Shown here: one piece after another, positions 26,113 through 34,456 of the stretch | Layout of the letters: every line of letters begins with the position of its first letter | Numbering within the stretch: the first letter of the stretch is position 1 | Source: Alphaproteobacteria bacterium | GTDB lineage: Bacteria; Pseudomonadota; Alphaproteobacteria; JAJFIK01 | Assembly: GCA_021774965.1 (NCBI GenBank) | Contig: JAJFIL010000039.1 | Span: 1 to 39,941, forward strand | DNA length: 39,941 nucleotides | Reading direction: 5' to 3' | Made by a program: the position numbers and the translations under genes | The notes under the pieces: model-generated | Told to the model about the DNA's origin: nothing | Seen by the model: only the letters and a program-made list of their open reading frames with translations | Databases searched by the model: none

Positions 26113-26134
26113 CCCATTCTCCATTGGGAATGGG
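26113..26134 (+). promoter_or_regulatory. Hairpin covering the TonB-receptor translation start
   Basis: CCCATTC (26113-26119) pairs perfectly with GAATGGG (26128-26134). The 3' arm contains the ATG at 26130 and part of the GGGGG ribosome-binding stretch. In mRNA this could hide the start or, if translation starts at TTG 26142, modulate access to the ribosome-binding sequence. Function is inferred only from position. Confidence 0.35.
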
Positions 26135-28238
26135 GGATCAATTGACAAGACTTCACAATAATATAGGTGCGACTATTGGCGCGGCATGGCTTGGCGCATT
26201 GCTGGTGGCTGCTCCGCAGGGTGCTTTTGCCCAGGATGACGCGGTGCCAGCGACTGATGACGCCAGCTCAGAAGAAACCGTTGAAGAGCGGTTTGTCATA
26301 ACCGCAACCCGCACAGAAAAAGCCATTGATGAGCAAGCTGGCAACACCGCGCGGCTTAATACATCGGATATTGAGTTTGCCCACGCTGATCATGCCGCCG
26401 AGATTCTCAATCGCTTGCCGGGTGTCTTCATTCACCGGGGAAACGGGCAAGAACACCTAACGTCCATTCGCTCACCCGTTTTGACCGGCGGGGCGGGGGC
26501 TGGATCATTTCTCTATCTTGAGAACGGCGTGCCTTTGCGCGCGGCAGGCTTTGCCAACGTGAATGGCTTATTTGAAGCGCACACAGAAATTGCCGGGGCC
26601 ATGGAAGTGGTGCGCGGTCCGGGCAGCTCACTCTATGGGTCCAACGCGGTTCATGGACTGATCAACGTTGTGACGCGTAGCGGGCAGGGAACGACGGGCT
26701 TCGGCGAAATCATCGGCGGCTCCTTTGGGCGCTATCGCCTGAACGGCTGGGCCAGCGCTGAGACAAATGATGGTGAGGGCTCTCAGAAGTTTCTTGTGGG
26801 CGGCACGCTTCTTCATGAAGACGGCTATCGGGATGACGCTGGGCTGGATCAGGTAAAACTGTCGGCGCGACATCAGGGTGATGTGAGGGATTGGAACATT
26901 GATACGGTTATCGCCTTTACCCAGCTCAATCAGGAAACCGCAGGTTTTGTCCGCGGGGTGAACGCCTACCGCGACAGGGACCTTTCTCAAACAAACCCAA
27001 ACCCTGAGGCCTTTCGCGATGCTACGGCCTTTCGCATCTCAAGCCGGTGGGAGCGTAACTTAAGCCCGACAATGTCCCTGGCGCTGACCCCTTTTGCGCG
27101 CGTCAATGAGATGGAATTTCTCATGCACTTCCTTCCCCCAAAGCCTTTGGAGGAAAGTGGACATCACAGTGTAGGCCTTTTGTCCGCGCTCTATTGGGAC
27201 GTCAATGATGTTGAGATCATTGTGGGTGCCGATGGGGAATGGACCTCTGGCTTCATGCAGGAAACCCAAGACGTAGCCAGCTTCGGCAGTTTTCCGCAAG
27301 GCGTGCACTATGACTATGAGATCGATGCCACCGTGCTGGCCGCTTATGTGCATGGCGAATGGCAGATGACGGATTGGCTGCGGTTTGTGGCGGGGGCGCG
27401 TCTTGAGCACACGCGTTATGAATATGACAATCTGACGGCAACAGACACGGTAGGTCGTTATCAGCGCGTGGCGGATCGCAATGATGATTTCACGTCCCTC
27501 ACGCCGCGCCTGGGTGCTGTGGCAGACATCAATGAAGCATGGTCAGCCTATGTGAACCTTGCCCGCGGTGCGCGTGCGCCTCAAACCACCGATCTTTATC
27601 GCCTTCAGGCCAATCAGACCGTTGGTGATATTGAAGAAGAAGAGCTTGATAGCATCGAAGTTGGGCTGCGCCGGGAAGCGGGCGGGTCATACTTTGAGAT
27701 CGCGGGTTTCTGGATGGAAAAGGAAAACTTCTTCTTCCGCGATGCAGACGGCTTTAACGTCAGCGACGGACGCACGCGACATAGAGGCATTGAGGTGGAA
27801 CTCTATTTGCCCGTGACCCCCTGGTTCGACGTGGCGGCCAGCGGCACCTATGCGGAACATACCTATCGCTTCACAAACCCGGTGAACTCGAATTCCACGG
27901 AATCCATTCTGTCCGGTGATGATGTTGATACCGCGCCGCGCACATTGGGGAATCTGCGTCTGATTTTCTATCCTCTGGAGACGGTTCAGACAGAAGTTGA
28001 GCTTGTCCATGTTGGGGACTATTTCACGGATGCTTCCAATGCCCATGACTATCCGGGGCATAATGTCATCAACCTGCGGGCCAGTTGGGAGCCTCTTGAG
28101 CAGTTGGAGATTTTTGTCGCCCTGCGCAATGCAGCCGATGTGAGATATGCCGAGCGGGCTGATTTCGCCTTTGGTTCGGAACGCTATTTCCCGGGAGAGC
28201 CCCGGGCCGTGGAAGTTGGCGTTCGCAGGCGCTTTTGA
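26130..28238 (+). CDS. TonB-dependent outer-membrane receptor
   Basis: The protein has about 702 residues. The signal peptide ends at PQGAFA-QDD. A TonB-box-like segment EERFVITATRTEKAID starts the plug, which shows AEILNRLPGVFIHRGNGQEHL and the conserved MEVVRGPGSSLYGSNAVHGLINVV. About 500 residues of alternating beta strands follow, ending in a C-terminal Phe (VGVRRRF), the outer-membrane insertion signal. The substrate is unknown; the family imports Fe-siderophores, cobalamin, copper or sugars. The start is uncertain among TTG 26124, ATG 26130 and TTG 26142. The hybrid kinase upstream on the same strand, with a 41-base gap, may control it. No periplasmic or ABC transport genes accompany it. 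Confidence 0.93.
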   Translation: MGDQLTRLHNNIGATIGAAWLGALLVAAPQGAFAQDDAVPATDDASSEETVEERFVITATRTEKAIDEQAGNTARLNTSDIEFAHADHAAEILNRLPGVFIHRGNGQEHLTSIRSPVLTGGAGAGSFLYLENGVPLRAAGFANVNGLFEAHTEIAGAMEVVRGPGSSLYGSNAVHGLINVVTRSGQGTTGFGEIIGGSFGRYRLNGWASAETNDGEGSQKFLVGGTLLHEDGYRDDAGLDQVKLSARHQGDVRDWNIDTVIAFTQLNQETAGFVRGVNAYRDRDLSQTNPNPEAFRDATAFRISSRWERNLSPTMSLALTPFARVNEMEFLMHFLPPKPLEESGHHSVGLLSALYWDVNDVEIIVGADGEWTSGFMQETQDVASFGSFPQGVHYDYEIDATVLAAYVHGEWQMTDWLRFVAGARLEHTRYEYDNLTATDTVGRYQRVADRNDDFTSLTPRLGAVADINEAWSAYVNLARGARAPQTTDLYRLQANQTVGDIEEEELDSIEVGLRREAGGSYFEIAGFWMEKENFFFRDADGFNVSDGRTRHRGIEVELYLPVTPWFDVAASGTYAEHTYRFTNPVNSNSTESILSGDDVDTAPRTLGNLRLIFYPLETVQTEVELVHVGDYFTDASNAHDYPGHNVINLRASWEPLEQLEIFVALRNAADVRYAERADFAFGSERYFPGEPRAVEVGVRRRF

Positions 28239-28329
28239 ACGGGCTCAAGCCGTAAAAATTGTTCATTTCGCGCAGGACGCGGGCCAAATCTGTGGTACAC
28301 GTTAACCAGGACGTGTTTTCGGAGGTGGC

Positions 28330-29832
28330 ATGGCGGATACTTCAGTAAGACGCACTTCAACATGGACGTTTGTTCGGCGCCTGGTGAGCATAATGTTGCT
28401 CGGCCTCGGCCTGGCGGGCTTTCTGTCGGCCTCTCTTGCTCAAGATGACAGGGCTCAAGACGATGAGGCCGTGGGTAATCCGTCTGCGGAGGATACAGCT
28501 GGGGTCGATGCTCTGAACGGATTGATCCCGAACCGTGACGGTGCCGTGCTTCTGGAGTTGACTGGTGCCATCGGTCCGGCGCTCGCCCATTACATTGTAC
28601 AAGGTATCGAGGGCGCTCAGGGTGAGGCAAGCCTCATTGTTCTGGAAATGGACACCCCGGGCGGCCTGGACACCTCCATGCGGGAAATCATTCAAGCCAT
28701 CCTTGCTTCCGATGTGCCAGTGGCAACCTATGTCTCGCCTTCCGGCGCACGAGCCGCCAGCGCAGGTGCCTTTATTCTTTACGCCAGTCATATTGCTGCC
28801 ATGGCACCGGGTACGGCAGTGGGCGCTGCCACCCCCATCCAGATGGGGGGTGAGAGCCCCGTACCATCCGATCCACAAGGCGAGGATGGGGCTGAGGAAG
28901 AAGCCACGCCTGAGGCTTTGCCGCCGGGCACCAGCGCTACCGCCCCGCGCACCCCACTGGATGCCAAGGCCATGAACGATGCGGCGGCCCTTGCGCGCGG
29001 TCTTGCTGAAATGCGCGGACGCAATGTGGAATTTGCCGAGAGCATGATCCGCGAAGCCACCAGCATCAATTCAAGCGAAGCGTTGGACATGGGCGTTATC
29101 GAATTTGAAGTGCGCAGTCTGGATGAGCTGTTTGAAGTGGCCGACGGCATGGTCGTGGAAGGGGCCAGTGGAGATCTGGTCGTGCACAGTGCGGGGCTGC
29201 GAGCGACGCGTGTGCCCATGACCTGGGTGCAACGCCTGATCACCATGATCACCGATCCCAATGTGGCTTTCATTCTGATGAATTTTGGCATGTTGGGCAT
29301 TTTGATTGAGCTTTATAATCCCGGGGGGATTTTGCCCGGCGTTGTGGGCGTTATCTGCCTGATCCTGGCGCTCTACGCATTGAGTGTTATTCCGTTCAAT
29401 GCAGCGGGGCTGGCGCTCTTGATTGTCGGGCTTCTACTTATGGGGGCGGAGCTCTTCGTGGTTTCAGGTGGTGTCCTCGCCATAGGTGGGTTCATCGCCT
29501 TTGGAATAGGAGCCTTTTTCTTGTTCGATTCAAACATTCCCGAACTCAGTCTCGATTGGCGCGTGCTGGTGGGAACGCTAGCGGTGTTTGGCGGGCTCCT
29601 GTTCTTCGTGATCACTTACGCACTTAGTGCCCTGGGGCGGAAAATTTCAGCCGGTCCGGAGGAGTTGATCGGCATGATGGGCAAGGTCGTCACCTGGGAT
29701 GACAAACACGGGGTCGTCTTTCTGGACGGTGAAACCTGGCAAGCTACCTCGAACGTAACTTTGGAAGTAGGACAAGCTGTCACCGCGACGGACAGAACGG
29801 GTAATTTTTTAGTCGTTGAAATCGCGAAGTGA
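28330..29832 (+). CDS. NfeD-family membrane-bound ClpP-class serine protease
   Basis: This 500-residue full-length NfeD (NfeD1b type) has a signal or membrane anchor at about 16-37. The ClpP-like protease domain (about 70-290) has catalytic Ser144 in SGARAASAGAF and Lys213 in PLDAKAMNDAAA, giving a Ser-Lys dyad. Four or so membrane helices lie at about 320-430, and a soluble OB-fold domain at the C-terminus (about 435-500). A Pro/Glu-rich insertion (about 175-205) extends the loop before the Lys. Such proteases cleave the C-terminal region of the stomatin-like partner. The partner is encoded directly downstream after a 53-base gap. GGAGG precedes the start. Confidence 0.93.
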   Translation: MADTSVRRTSTWTFVRRLVSIMLLGLGLAGFLSASLAQDDRAQDDEAVGNPSAEDTAGVDALNGLIPNRDGAVLLELTGAIGPALAHYIVQGIEGAQGEASLIVLEMDTPGGLDTSMREIIQAILASDVPVATYVSPSGARAASAGAFILYASHIAAMAPGTAVGAATPIQMGGESPVPSDPQGEDGAEEEATPEALPPGTSATAPRTPLDAKAMNDAAALARGLAEMRGRNVEFAESMIREATSINSSEALDMGVIEFEVRSLDELFEVADGMVVEGASGDLVVHSAGLRATRVPMTWVQRLITMITDPNVAFILMNFGMLGILIELYNPGGILPGVVGVICLILALYALSVIPFNAAGLALLIVGLLLMGAELFVVSGGVLAIGGFIAFGIGAFFLFDSNIPELSLDWRVLVGTLAVFGGLLFFVITYALSALGRKISAGPEELIGMMGKVVTWDDKHGVVFLDGETWQATSNVTLEVGQAVTATDRTGNFLVVEIAK

Positions 29833-29885
29833 CTTAACGCTAGAAATCTGACCCCGCATCGGGGGAGCAACATCAGGAGCATCTC

Positions 29886-30653
29886 ATGGATACCCTCGTT
29901 ACCGTACTTGTCTTCTCTGTGTTTGGTATTGGTCTTCTCACACAGATTTTCAAAATCTTGCGAGAATACGAGCGGGCCGTAATCTACACCCTTGGTCGCT
30001 ATACTTCCACATCGGGTCCCGGACTGATCATCCTGATCCCGGTCATCCAGCAAATGGTGCGGGTGGATATGCGCACTCTGGTGCACGATGTGCCGCCTCA
30101 GGATGTGATCAGCAAGGACAATGTGTCGGTCAAAGTGAACGCCGTGATCTATTATCGCGTTGTGGACGCCAACCGCGCCATCAACAAGGTCGAAGATTTC
30201 ATGATGGCCACCAGCCAATTGGCGCAGACCACGTTGCGCTCGGTTCTGGGCAAGCACGACCTCGATGAGATGTTGATGTCGCGGGACAAGCTGAACGTGG
30301 ATGTTCAGGAAATCATTGATGCACAGACCGATGCCTGGGGCATTAAGGTCTCGAATGTAGAGATCAAACACGTGGATCTGGACCCCTCCATGATCCGCGC
30401 CATCGCCAAGCAGGCCGAAGCAGAACGGGAACGGCGCGCCAAGATCATTTCCGCAGAAGGCGAACATCAGGCCGCCTTCAAATTGGCGGAAGCGGCCGGC
30501 GAGTTGTCGAAAGAGCCCAATGCCATGCAGCTTCGCTATCTCTCCGCGCTTCAGGAAATAGCGGGCAACAAGACCAACACGATCGTCTTCCCCGTACCCG
30601 CAGAGGGAATAGGGGATATTTTGCCAAAGATGCTCGGCGGCGATAAATCGTAA
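29886..30653 (+). CDS. Slipin / stomatin-like SPFH-domain protein
   Basis: The product is a 255-residue membrane protein with an N-terminal hydrophobic hairpin (about 3-21). The stomatin core starts at [20 protein letters not shown], followed by [23 protein letters not shown] and [22 protein letters not shown]-terminal coiled coil is rich in Ala/Glu ([20 protein letters not shown]). SPFH proteins oligomerise in membranes and organise protease complexes. It forms the classical pair with upstream NfeD. AGGAG lies 7 bases before the ATG. Length and domain order are normal for bacterial slipins. Confidence 0.95.
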   Translation: MDTLVTVLVFSVFGIGLLTQIFKILREYERAVIYTLGRYTSTSGPGLIILIPVIQQMVRVDMRTLVHDVPPQDVISKDNVSVKVNAVIYYRVVDANRAINKVEDFMMATSQLAQTTLRSVLGKHDLDEMLMSRDKLNVDVQEIIDAQTDAWGIKVSNVEIKHVDLDPSMIRAIAKQAEAERERRAKIISAEGEHQAAFKLAEAAGELSKEPNAMQLRYLSALQEIAGNKTNTIVFPVPAEGIGDILPKMLGGDKS

Positions 30654-30716
30654 GGCGCGTTGACGCTTGCTTGGAGGTTGGCTTGATTGGCGCGGCGGCT
30701 CGCGGTAAAGAGCCCC

Positions 30717-31433
30717 ATGACACTCGACGCAACGAAAGCACTGGTTCTCTTTTCTGGCGGGCAGGATTCTGCCACTTGTCTGGCTTGGGCGCTGGACAGG
30801 TTTTCCCATGTGGAAACCATCGGCTTTGATTATGGCCAGCGTCACCTGGTGGAACTGGACGTACGCCAGCCCGTGCGAGACGCCATGATGGCCGCCGTCC
30901 CTGCCTGGAAGTCGAAGCTGGGCAATGATGTGGTGCTGAACGCTGGCGTTCTGGGCACCATCAGCGAGACTTCGCTTACCCGTGATATGGAAATCAAGAT
31001 GGGTGAGGACGGCTTGCCCAACACTTTCGTGCCTGGACGCAACCTGCTATTCTTCACCCTTGCGGCTGCCTACGCCTATCGCCGGGGCATTGGCCATATT
31101 GTGGCAGGCGTGTGTGAGACGGATTATTCCGGCTATCCCGATTGTCGCAATGACACCATCAAAGCCATGGAACAGGCGCTCAGTCTGGGCATGGATGTGA
31201 ATTTCATTCTCGATACACCGCTCATGTGGGTCGACAAGGCCGCCACCTGGGCCATGGCGCAGGACCTCGGCGGTGAAGCACTGGTGGAGGCCATGGTGGA
31301 AGAAACTCATACCTGTTATCTGGGCCAACGGGACCAACGCTTTGACTGGGGCTATGGTTGCGGCACGTGCCCCGCGTGCGATCTTCGGGCCAAGGGCTAT
31401 GCCAAATTCCGTGCCCAGGGAAATCTCTCGTGA
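30717..31433 (+). CDS. queC: 7-cyano-7-deazaguanine synthase QueC
   Basis: The 238-residue ATP-dependent enzyme converts 7-carboxy-7-deazaguanine and ammonia to preQ0, the precursor of queuosine in tRNA. The pyrophosphatase loop [16 protein letters not shown] is at about residues 11-26. The family motif FGxDYGQRH appears as [11 protein letters not shown], and the C-terminal zinc ligands are in [15 protein letters not shown]. The ATG at 30717 gives the usual N-terminus but a weak ribosome-binding sequence. A TTG at 30687, 9 bases after GGAGG, would add 10 residues and cannot be excluded. The stop overlaps the GTG start of queE. Confidence 0.96.
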   Translation: MTLDATKALVLFSGGQDSATCLAWALDRFSHVETIGFDYGQRHLVELDVRQPVRDAMMAAVPAWKSKLGNDVVLNAGVLGTISETSLTRDMEIKMGEDGLPNTFVPGRNLLFFTLAAAYAYRRGIGHIVAGVCETDYSGYPDCRNDTIKAMEQALSLGMDVNFILDTPLMWVDKAATWAMAQDLGGEALVEAMVEETHTCYLGQRDQRFDWGYGCGTCPACDLRAKGYAKFRAQGNLS

Positions 31434-32065
31434 CCTATTCCGTCAAAGAGATTTTCTACACGTTGCAGGGCGAAGGCGGGCAGGCCGGTTTGCCAGCTGT
31501 GTTCTGTCGTTTTGCCGGGTGTAATCTCTGGTCTGGGCTGGAATATGATCGGACGAAATCCATCTGCCAATTTTGTGACACGGATTTCATCGGCACAGAT
31601 GGTCCCGGCGGCGGCAAATTCAAAGAGACCGCTGACCTGGCACAGGCCGTGAGTGAGGCCTGGCCGACGGGCGCAGGCGGCACACCGCTGGTGGTGTGCA
31701 CAGGGGGCGAGCCCCTGTTGCAACTGGATCGTCGGCTCGTGGATGCATTTCACAAACGCGGGCTTCGTGTGGCTGTGGAAACCAACGGCACATTACCCGC
31801 ACCTGAAAACATCGACTGGATTTGCGTCAGCCCAAAGGCGGACGCTCCGTTGGTGCAAACCACCGGAAACGAGTTAAAGCTCGTCTTCCCGCAGGAAAAG
31901 GCGCGCCCTGAAAATTTCGCCCATCTGGGCTTTGCACACTTCTTCCTTCAGCCCATGGACGGACCTGACTTGGAAGCCAATACGGCGGCGGCGGTTGCCT
32001 ATTGCAAAGCCCATCCGCAATGGCGCCTGAGCCTTCAGACCCACAAGCTTATCGGTATTCCTTAG
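31430..32065 (+). CDS. queE: 7-carboxy-7-deazaguanine synthase QueE
   Basis: This radical SAM enzyme of 211 residues rearranges 6-carboxytetrahydropterin to 7-carboxy-7-deazaguanine, the step before QueC. The iron-sulfur cysteines follow a CX14CX2C spacing ([19 protein letters not shown]), not CX3CX2C, as known for a subset of QueE enzymes. [11 protein letters not shown] is the SAM-binding GGEP motif, and [10 protein letters not shown] is the conserved C-terminus. The start is GTG at 31430, overlapping the queC stop as GTGA; the open frame continues further upstream inside queC but lacks family features. queD is not in the window. Confidence 0.95.
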   Translation: MTYSVKEIFYTLQGEGGQAGLPAVFCRFAGCNLWSGLEYDRTKSICQFCDTDFIGTDGPGGGKFKETADLAQAVSEAWPTGAGGTPLVVCTGGEPLLQLDRRLVDAFHKRGLRVAVETNGTLPAPENIDWICVSPKADAPLVQTTGNELKLVFPQEKARPENFAHLGFAHFFLQPMDGPDLEANTAAAVAYCKAHPQWRLSLQTHKLIGIP

Positions 32066-32070
32066 GCGGA

Positions 32071-32649
32071 CTAAAGTACGCCAGGAAGTTCAGCAGCCCA
32101 AGCTTCAAGGATGTCTGTAGCGTCACCCCAGATGAGGCGTGTTTGTATGTGCCTGTTGTGGGATAGAGGGAGGCCACGTCTCTCATCGACAATGACTAAG
32201 ACAATTTCGCCAGTGTCCGCATCCCTGAAAACCGCTTCCATGGAGGCGCGTCCAGCACCAGTTGATCGATGATACCGCGATGTGCGTACGCCGTTTTGGT
32301 TTAGCACAATATTGGGAATGAGCTCAGTAAGAGTGACATCCATGATCAAATTGCCAAAACCAATTTGTGCGTCAAGTTGATCTTCGAAATTGCTCCGCAA
32401 TTGTTCGAGATCACGAGTGCCGAACTGCTGACGTTCTGATCTATTCTCTATTCCCAGGGAAACGTTCCCCAAGCTGATGCCAGATGTGGTGGCATCAGGA
32501 TTGAAATAGACTTCATCGAATTGGGAGCTATCCATCCGGCTAAGGCCGGAAAGGTCATTTGCTGAAACTGTAAGGGGGGCAGCCTGCGCAGAAACGGAAA
32601 GTCCAAGCGCAATAATGAAGGTGGAAAATTTTAAGTGAGGAAAAGGCAT
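32071..32649 (-). CDS. Exported DUF3313-like protein, divergent member of a four-copy array
   Basis: The 192-residue protein has a signal peptide ending near SVSAQAA and no lipobox Cys. It includes the family-like block RASMEAVFRDADTGEIVLVI followed by DERRG and a C-terminal DILEAWAAELPG. This corresponds to the MEMVWRAGPGGEIVLALRDG...DAFDDWAADL block of the three genes upstream, but identity is low. The resemblance to DUF3313 (E-x-x-x-RDxxTGE-xx pattern) is my inference. AGGAG is 9 bases before the ATG. It converges with queE, the two stop codons being only 5 bases apart. Confidence 0.78.
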   Translation of the reverse strand: MPFPHLKFSTFIIALGLSVSAQAAPLTVSANDLSGLSRMDSSQFDEVYFNPDATTSGISLGNVSLGIENRSERQQFGTRDLEQLRSNFEDQLDAQIGFGNLIMDVTLTELIPNIVLNQNGVRTSRYHRSTGAGRASMEAVFRDADTGEIVLVIVDERRGLPLSHNRHIQTRLIWGDATDILEAWAAELPGVL

Positions 32650-32687
32650 GAGGCTATCTCCTGTGTCGCAATGTTAATTGTCAACGC

Positions 32688-32714
32688 GTGTCAGGCACAA
32701 CGAGTGCCTGACAC
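32688..32714. terminator. Perfect 11-base inverted repeat between paralogues
   Basis: GTGTCAGGCAC (32688-32698), loop AACGA, GTGCCTGACAC (32704-32714). It lies about 55 bases downstream of the paralogue ending at 32769 and 39 bases upstream of the next paralogue start. No T-run follows on either strand, so it may be an attenuator, an mRNA-stabilising hairpin or a protein site instead of a terminator. Confidence 0.5.
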
Positions 32715-32768
32715 TTAGGATGATAGAACGCAGCAAGGGTTACGTCGATAGGTGCCGAGCAACCTGCG

Positions 32769-33452
32769 TTAGTTCATGGCGACGTCATCATCGGCTGCTA
32801 CGCCAAAGAAACCTGACAGATCTGCTGCCCAGTCGTCAAAGGCATCTCGAACATCGGTGAAATCATCATTGCGGTCTGTTACGGGATCGCTTGGCTCTGG
32901 GGTGCGCCCATCACGGAGGGCAAGAACGATTTCGCCGCCAGGTCCGGCGCGCCATACCATCTCCATGATGGCACCGCCTCGCATCAAATTGTGAGCGGAA
33001 GCATTTGCGAGATGGCTTCCTGTGGTTTGTTGGTGGAACTCTCCAATATCGGTTATTGCCGTTGAGATCACCAGAGTGTGTTCATCCGGCTCGTCGGTTA
33101 AGAGCCCACTGCCGTCAAAGGCCGCGAGAAGTTTTTCACGGAATTCTTCTGCCAATGCCTCAATATCACGAGGTCGCAGGCTCAAGTCATAAATATCCTG
33201 CGGCTGCATGTGATTGGTTATCGGTTCAATGTATATCCGGGTAAACGGAAAGCTTTCGAGTTCGGGGTGCTCATAGTGCTCAACAAAATTGGAATCACTC
33301 AGAGTTTCAAGATGTGCGATCTCTGAGGCATCAACTGAACGCATAAAGGCGTTTGCACTCAACGGAACCGTCAGTGTGGTAATGAGTGCAGCAGCAAAAA
33401 CAATGCGGGTGCATGATCCGCCGATACGGTCGAATGGGAGTAAGTTTTTCAT
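32769..33452 (-). CDS. Exported DUF3313-like protein, array member
   Basis: The 227-residue protein has a Sec signal (cleavage probable after PLSANA) and then FMRSVDASEIAHLETLSDSN. The core contains FPFTRIYIEPITNHMQPQDI, a mid-block HTLVISTAITDIGEFHQQTT, and the highly conserved RGGAIMEMVWRAGPGGEIVL followed by ALRDGRTPEPSDP and FTDVRDAFDDWAADLSGFF. Its closest relative in the window is the protein ending at 34457, not the adjacent copy. The ATG at 33452 is preceded by GAGGG; a longer frame to 33503 lacks a signal-peptide fit. Function is unknown; a periplasmic or secreted location is expected. Confidence 0.83.
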   Translation of the reverse strand: MKNLLPFDRIGGSCTRIVFAAALITTLTVPLSANAFMRSVDASEIAHLETLSDSNFVEHYEHPELESFPFTRIYIEPITNHMQPQDIYDLSLRPRDIEALAEEFREKLLAAFDGSGLLTDEPDEHTLVISTAITDIGEFHQQTTGSHLANASAHNLMRGGAIMEMVWRAGPGGEIVLALRDGRTPEPSDPVTDRNDDFTDVRDAFDDWAADLSGFFGVAADDDVAMN

Positions 33453-33644
33453 AGGCCAGCCCTCTAGGTGTCGCAGATGCGACGAAACAACAGAGCTATA
33501 CATAGTGCCTCATGCAGAAATTACTCATTACAACATGGTAAGTTCACAGGCAGTTGACTGCATTACGTAATTGTAATGTTCGGCACGGTAGATCTGTTAA
33601 TCCTTGTATTGCGAGTAATGCATTCCATCAGCCATGGATCGTTG

Positions 33645-34319
33645 CTAGTTGGTAGGCACTCGTTCATTAACGGCAAAGAAAAAGGCCAGGTTCTCGGCCC
33701 ACACATCGAAGGCCTCTCGAATGTCCGTAAAGCGGTCATCCTGGTTGCCCACTGGATCATAGATTTCCGGCTGCCGTCCGTCTCTAAGCGCAAGAACGAT
33801 GTCTCCGCCGGGTCCTGCTCGCCAGATCATTTCCATGGTCGCGCCACCTCGCGTGCGGTAGTCCGGCGGGGCCTCCGCCAAATGCGTGCCTGTTCCCTCT
33901 ACGATGAACCGTTCAACATTTGTAAGGTAGGTTGAGATGACCAGTGTTCGGGGGCCCGGTTCCTGAACCAGAAGATCAGTTCCCGAAAAGGCCTGCAGGA
34001 TCTTTGCGTGAAACTCACCGGCCAATTCTTCAGTATGGGAGGGGCGAAGGTCCTGATCATAGATACGGTAATCCTCAATGCGGTTTATGACAGGCTCGAA
34101 ATAAATGCCGGTGAAGCGATAGCTCTCAATTTCAGGATGCGCATAATGCTCCATGAAATTGGTGCCTGTCAGGCGATTCAGATGAAGGAGTTCTGCGCCC
34201 TCGATTGAACGCAAAAATGCTGAGGCGCTTAAGGGAAAGACCATCAGGCTCAGAACAAGCCCTGCCAGCAACAGACGCATAAATAACTTTGTGAATCTGG
34301 GTGATGTTCTGGTCATCAT
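33645..34319 (-). CDS. Exported DUF3313-like protein, array member
   Basis: This 224-residue protein has a signal peptide ending in PLSASA and then FLRSIEGAELLHLNRLTGTN. Shared features are YRFTGIYFEPVINRIEDYRI, RTLVISTYLTNVERF, RGGATMEMIWRAGPGGDIVL, ALRDGRQPEIYDP and FTDIREAFDVWAENLAFFF. Compared with its two close relatives it has lost the QQTTGSHLA-type sequence in favour of VEGTGTHLA and diverges in the middle. A strong AGGAGG precedes the two ATG codons at the start. It lacks cysteines near the signal cleavage site, so it is not a lipoprotein, unlike many DUF3313 proteins. Confidence 0.83.
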   Translation of the reverse strand: MMTRTSPRFTKLFMRLLLAGLVLSLMVFPLSASAFLRSIEGAELLHLNRLTGTNFMEHYAHPEIESYRFTGIYFEPVINRIEDYRIYDQDLRPSHTEELAGEFHAKILQAFSGTDLLVQEPGPRTLVISTYLTNVERFIVEGTGTHLAEAPPDYRTRGGATMEMIWRAGPGGDIVLALRDGRQPEIYDPVGNQDDRFTDIREAFDVWAENLAFFFAVNERVPTN

Positions 34320-34456
34320 CAGTCCTCCTGAATTTCAGAAAAACGCGAGAATTACATCACGATCAGAATAGGCCAAGATTGATGAGGGTGCGATCACAAT
34401 TTATGATTTCACGAGTACTTGAACAATACTTCAAACTGCGAGATCCCCTTTTGGGG

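Noticed and set aside
30654-30716. preQ1 riboswitch upstream of queC
   Set aside because: The short gap contains no C-rich/A-rich H-type pseudoknot elements of preQ1 riboswitches.
29616-30845. 409-residue open frame on the minus strand
   Set aside because: It lies antisense to slipin and queC, which have clear domains and ribosome-binding sequences; the minus-strand translation is His/Asp-rich shadow sequence without family features.
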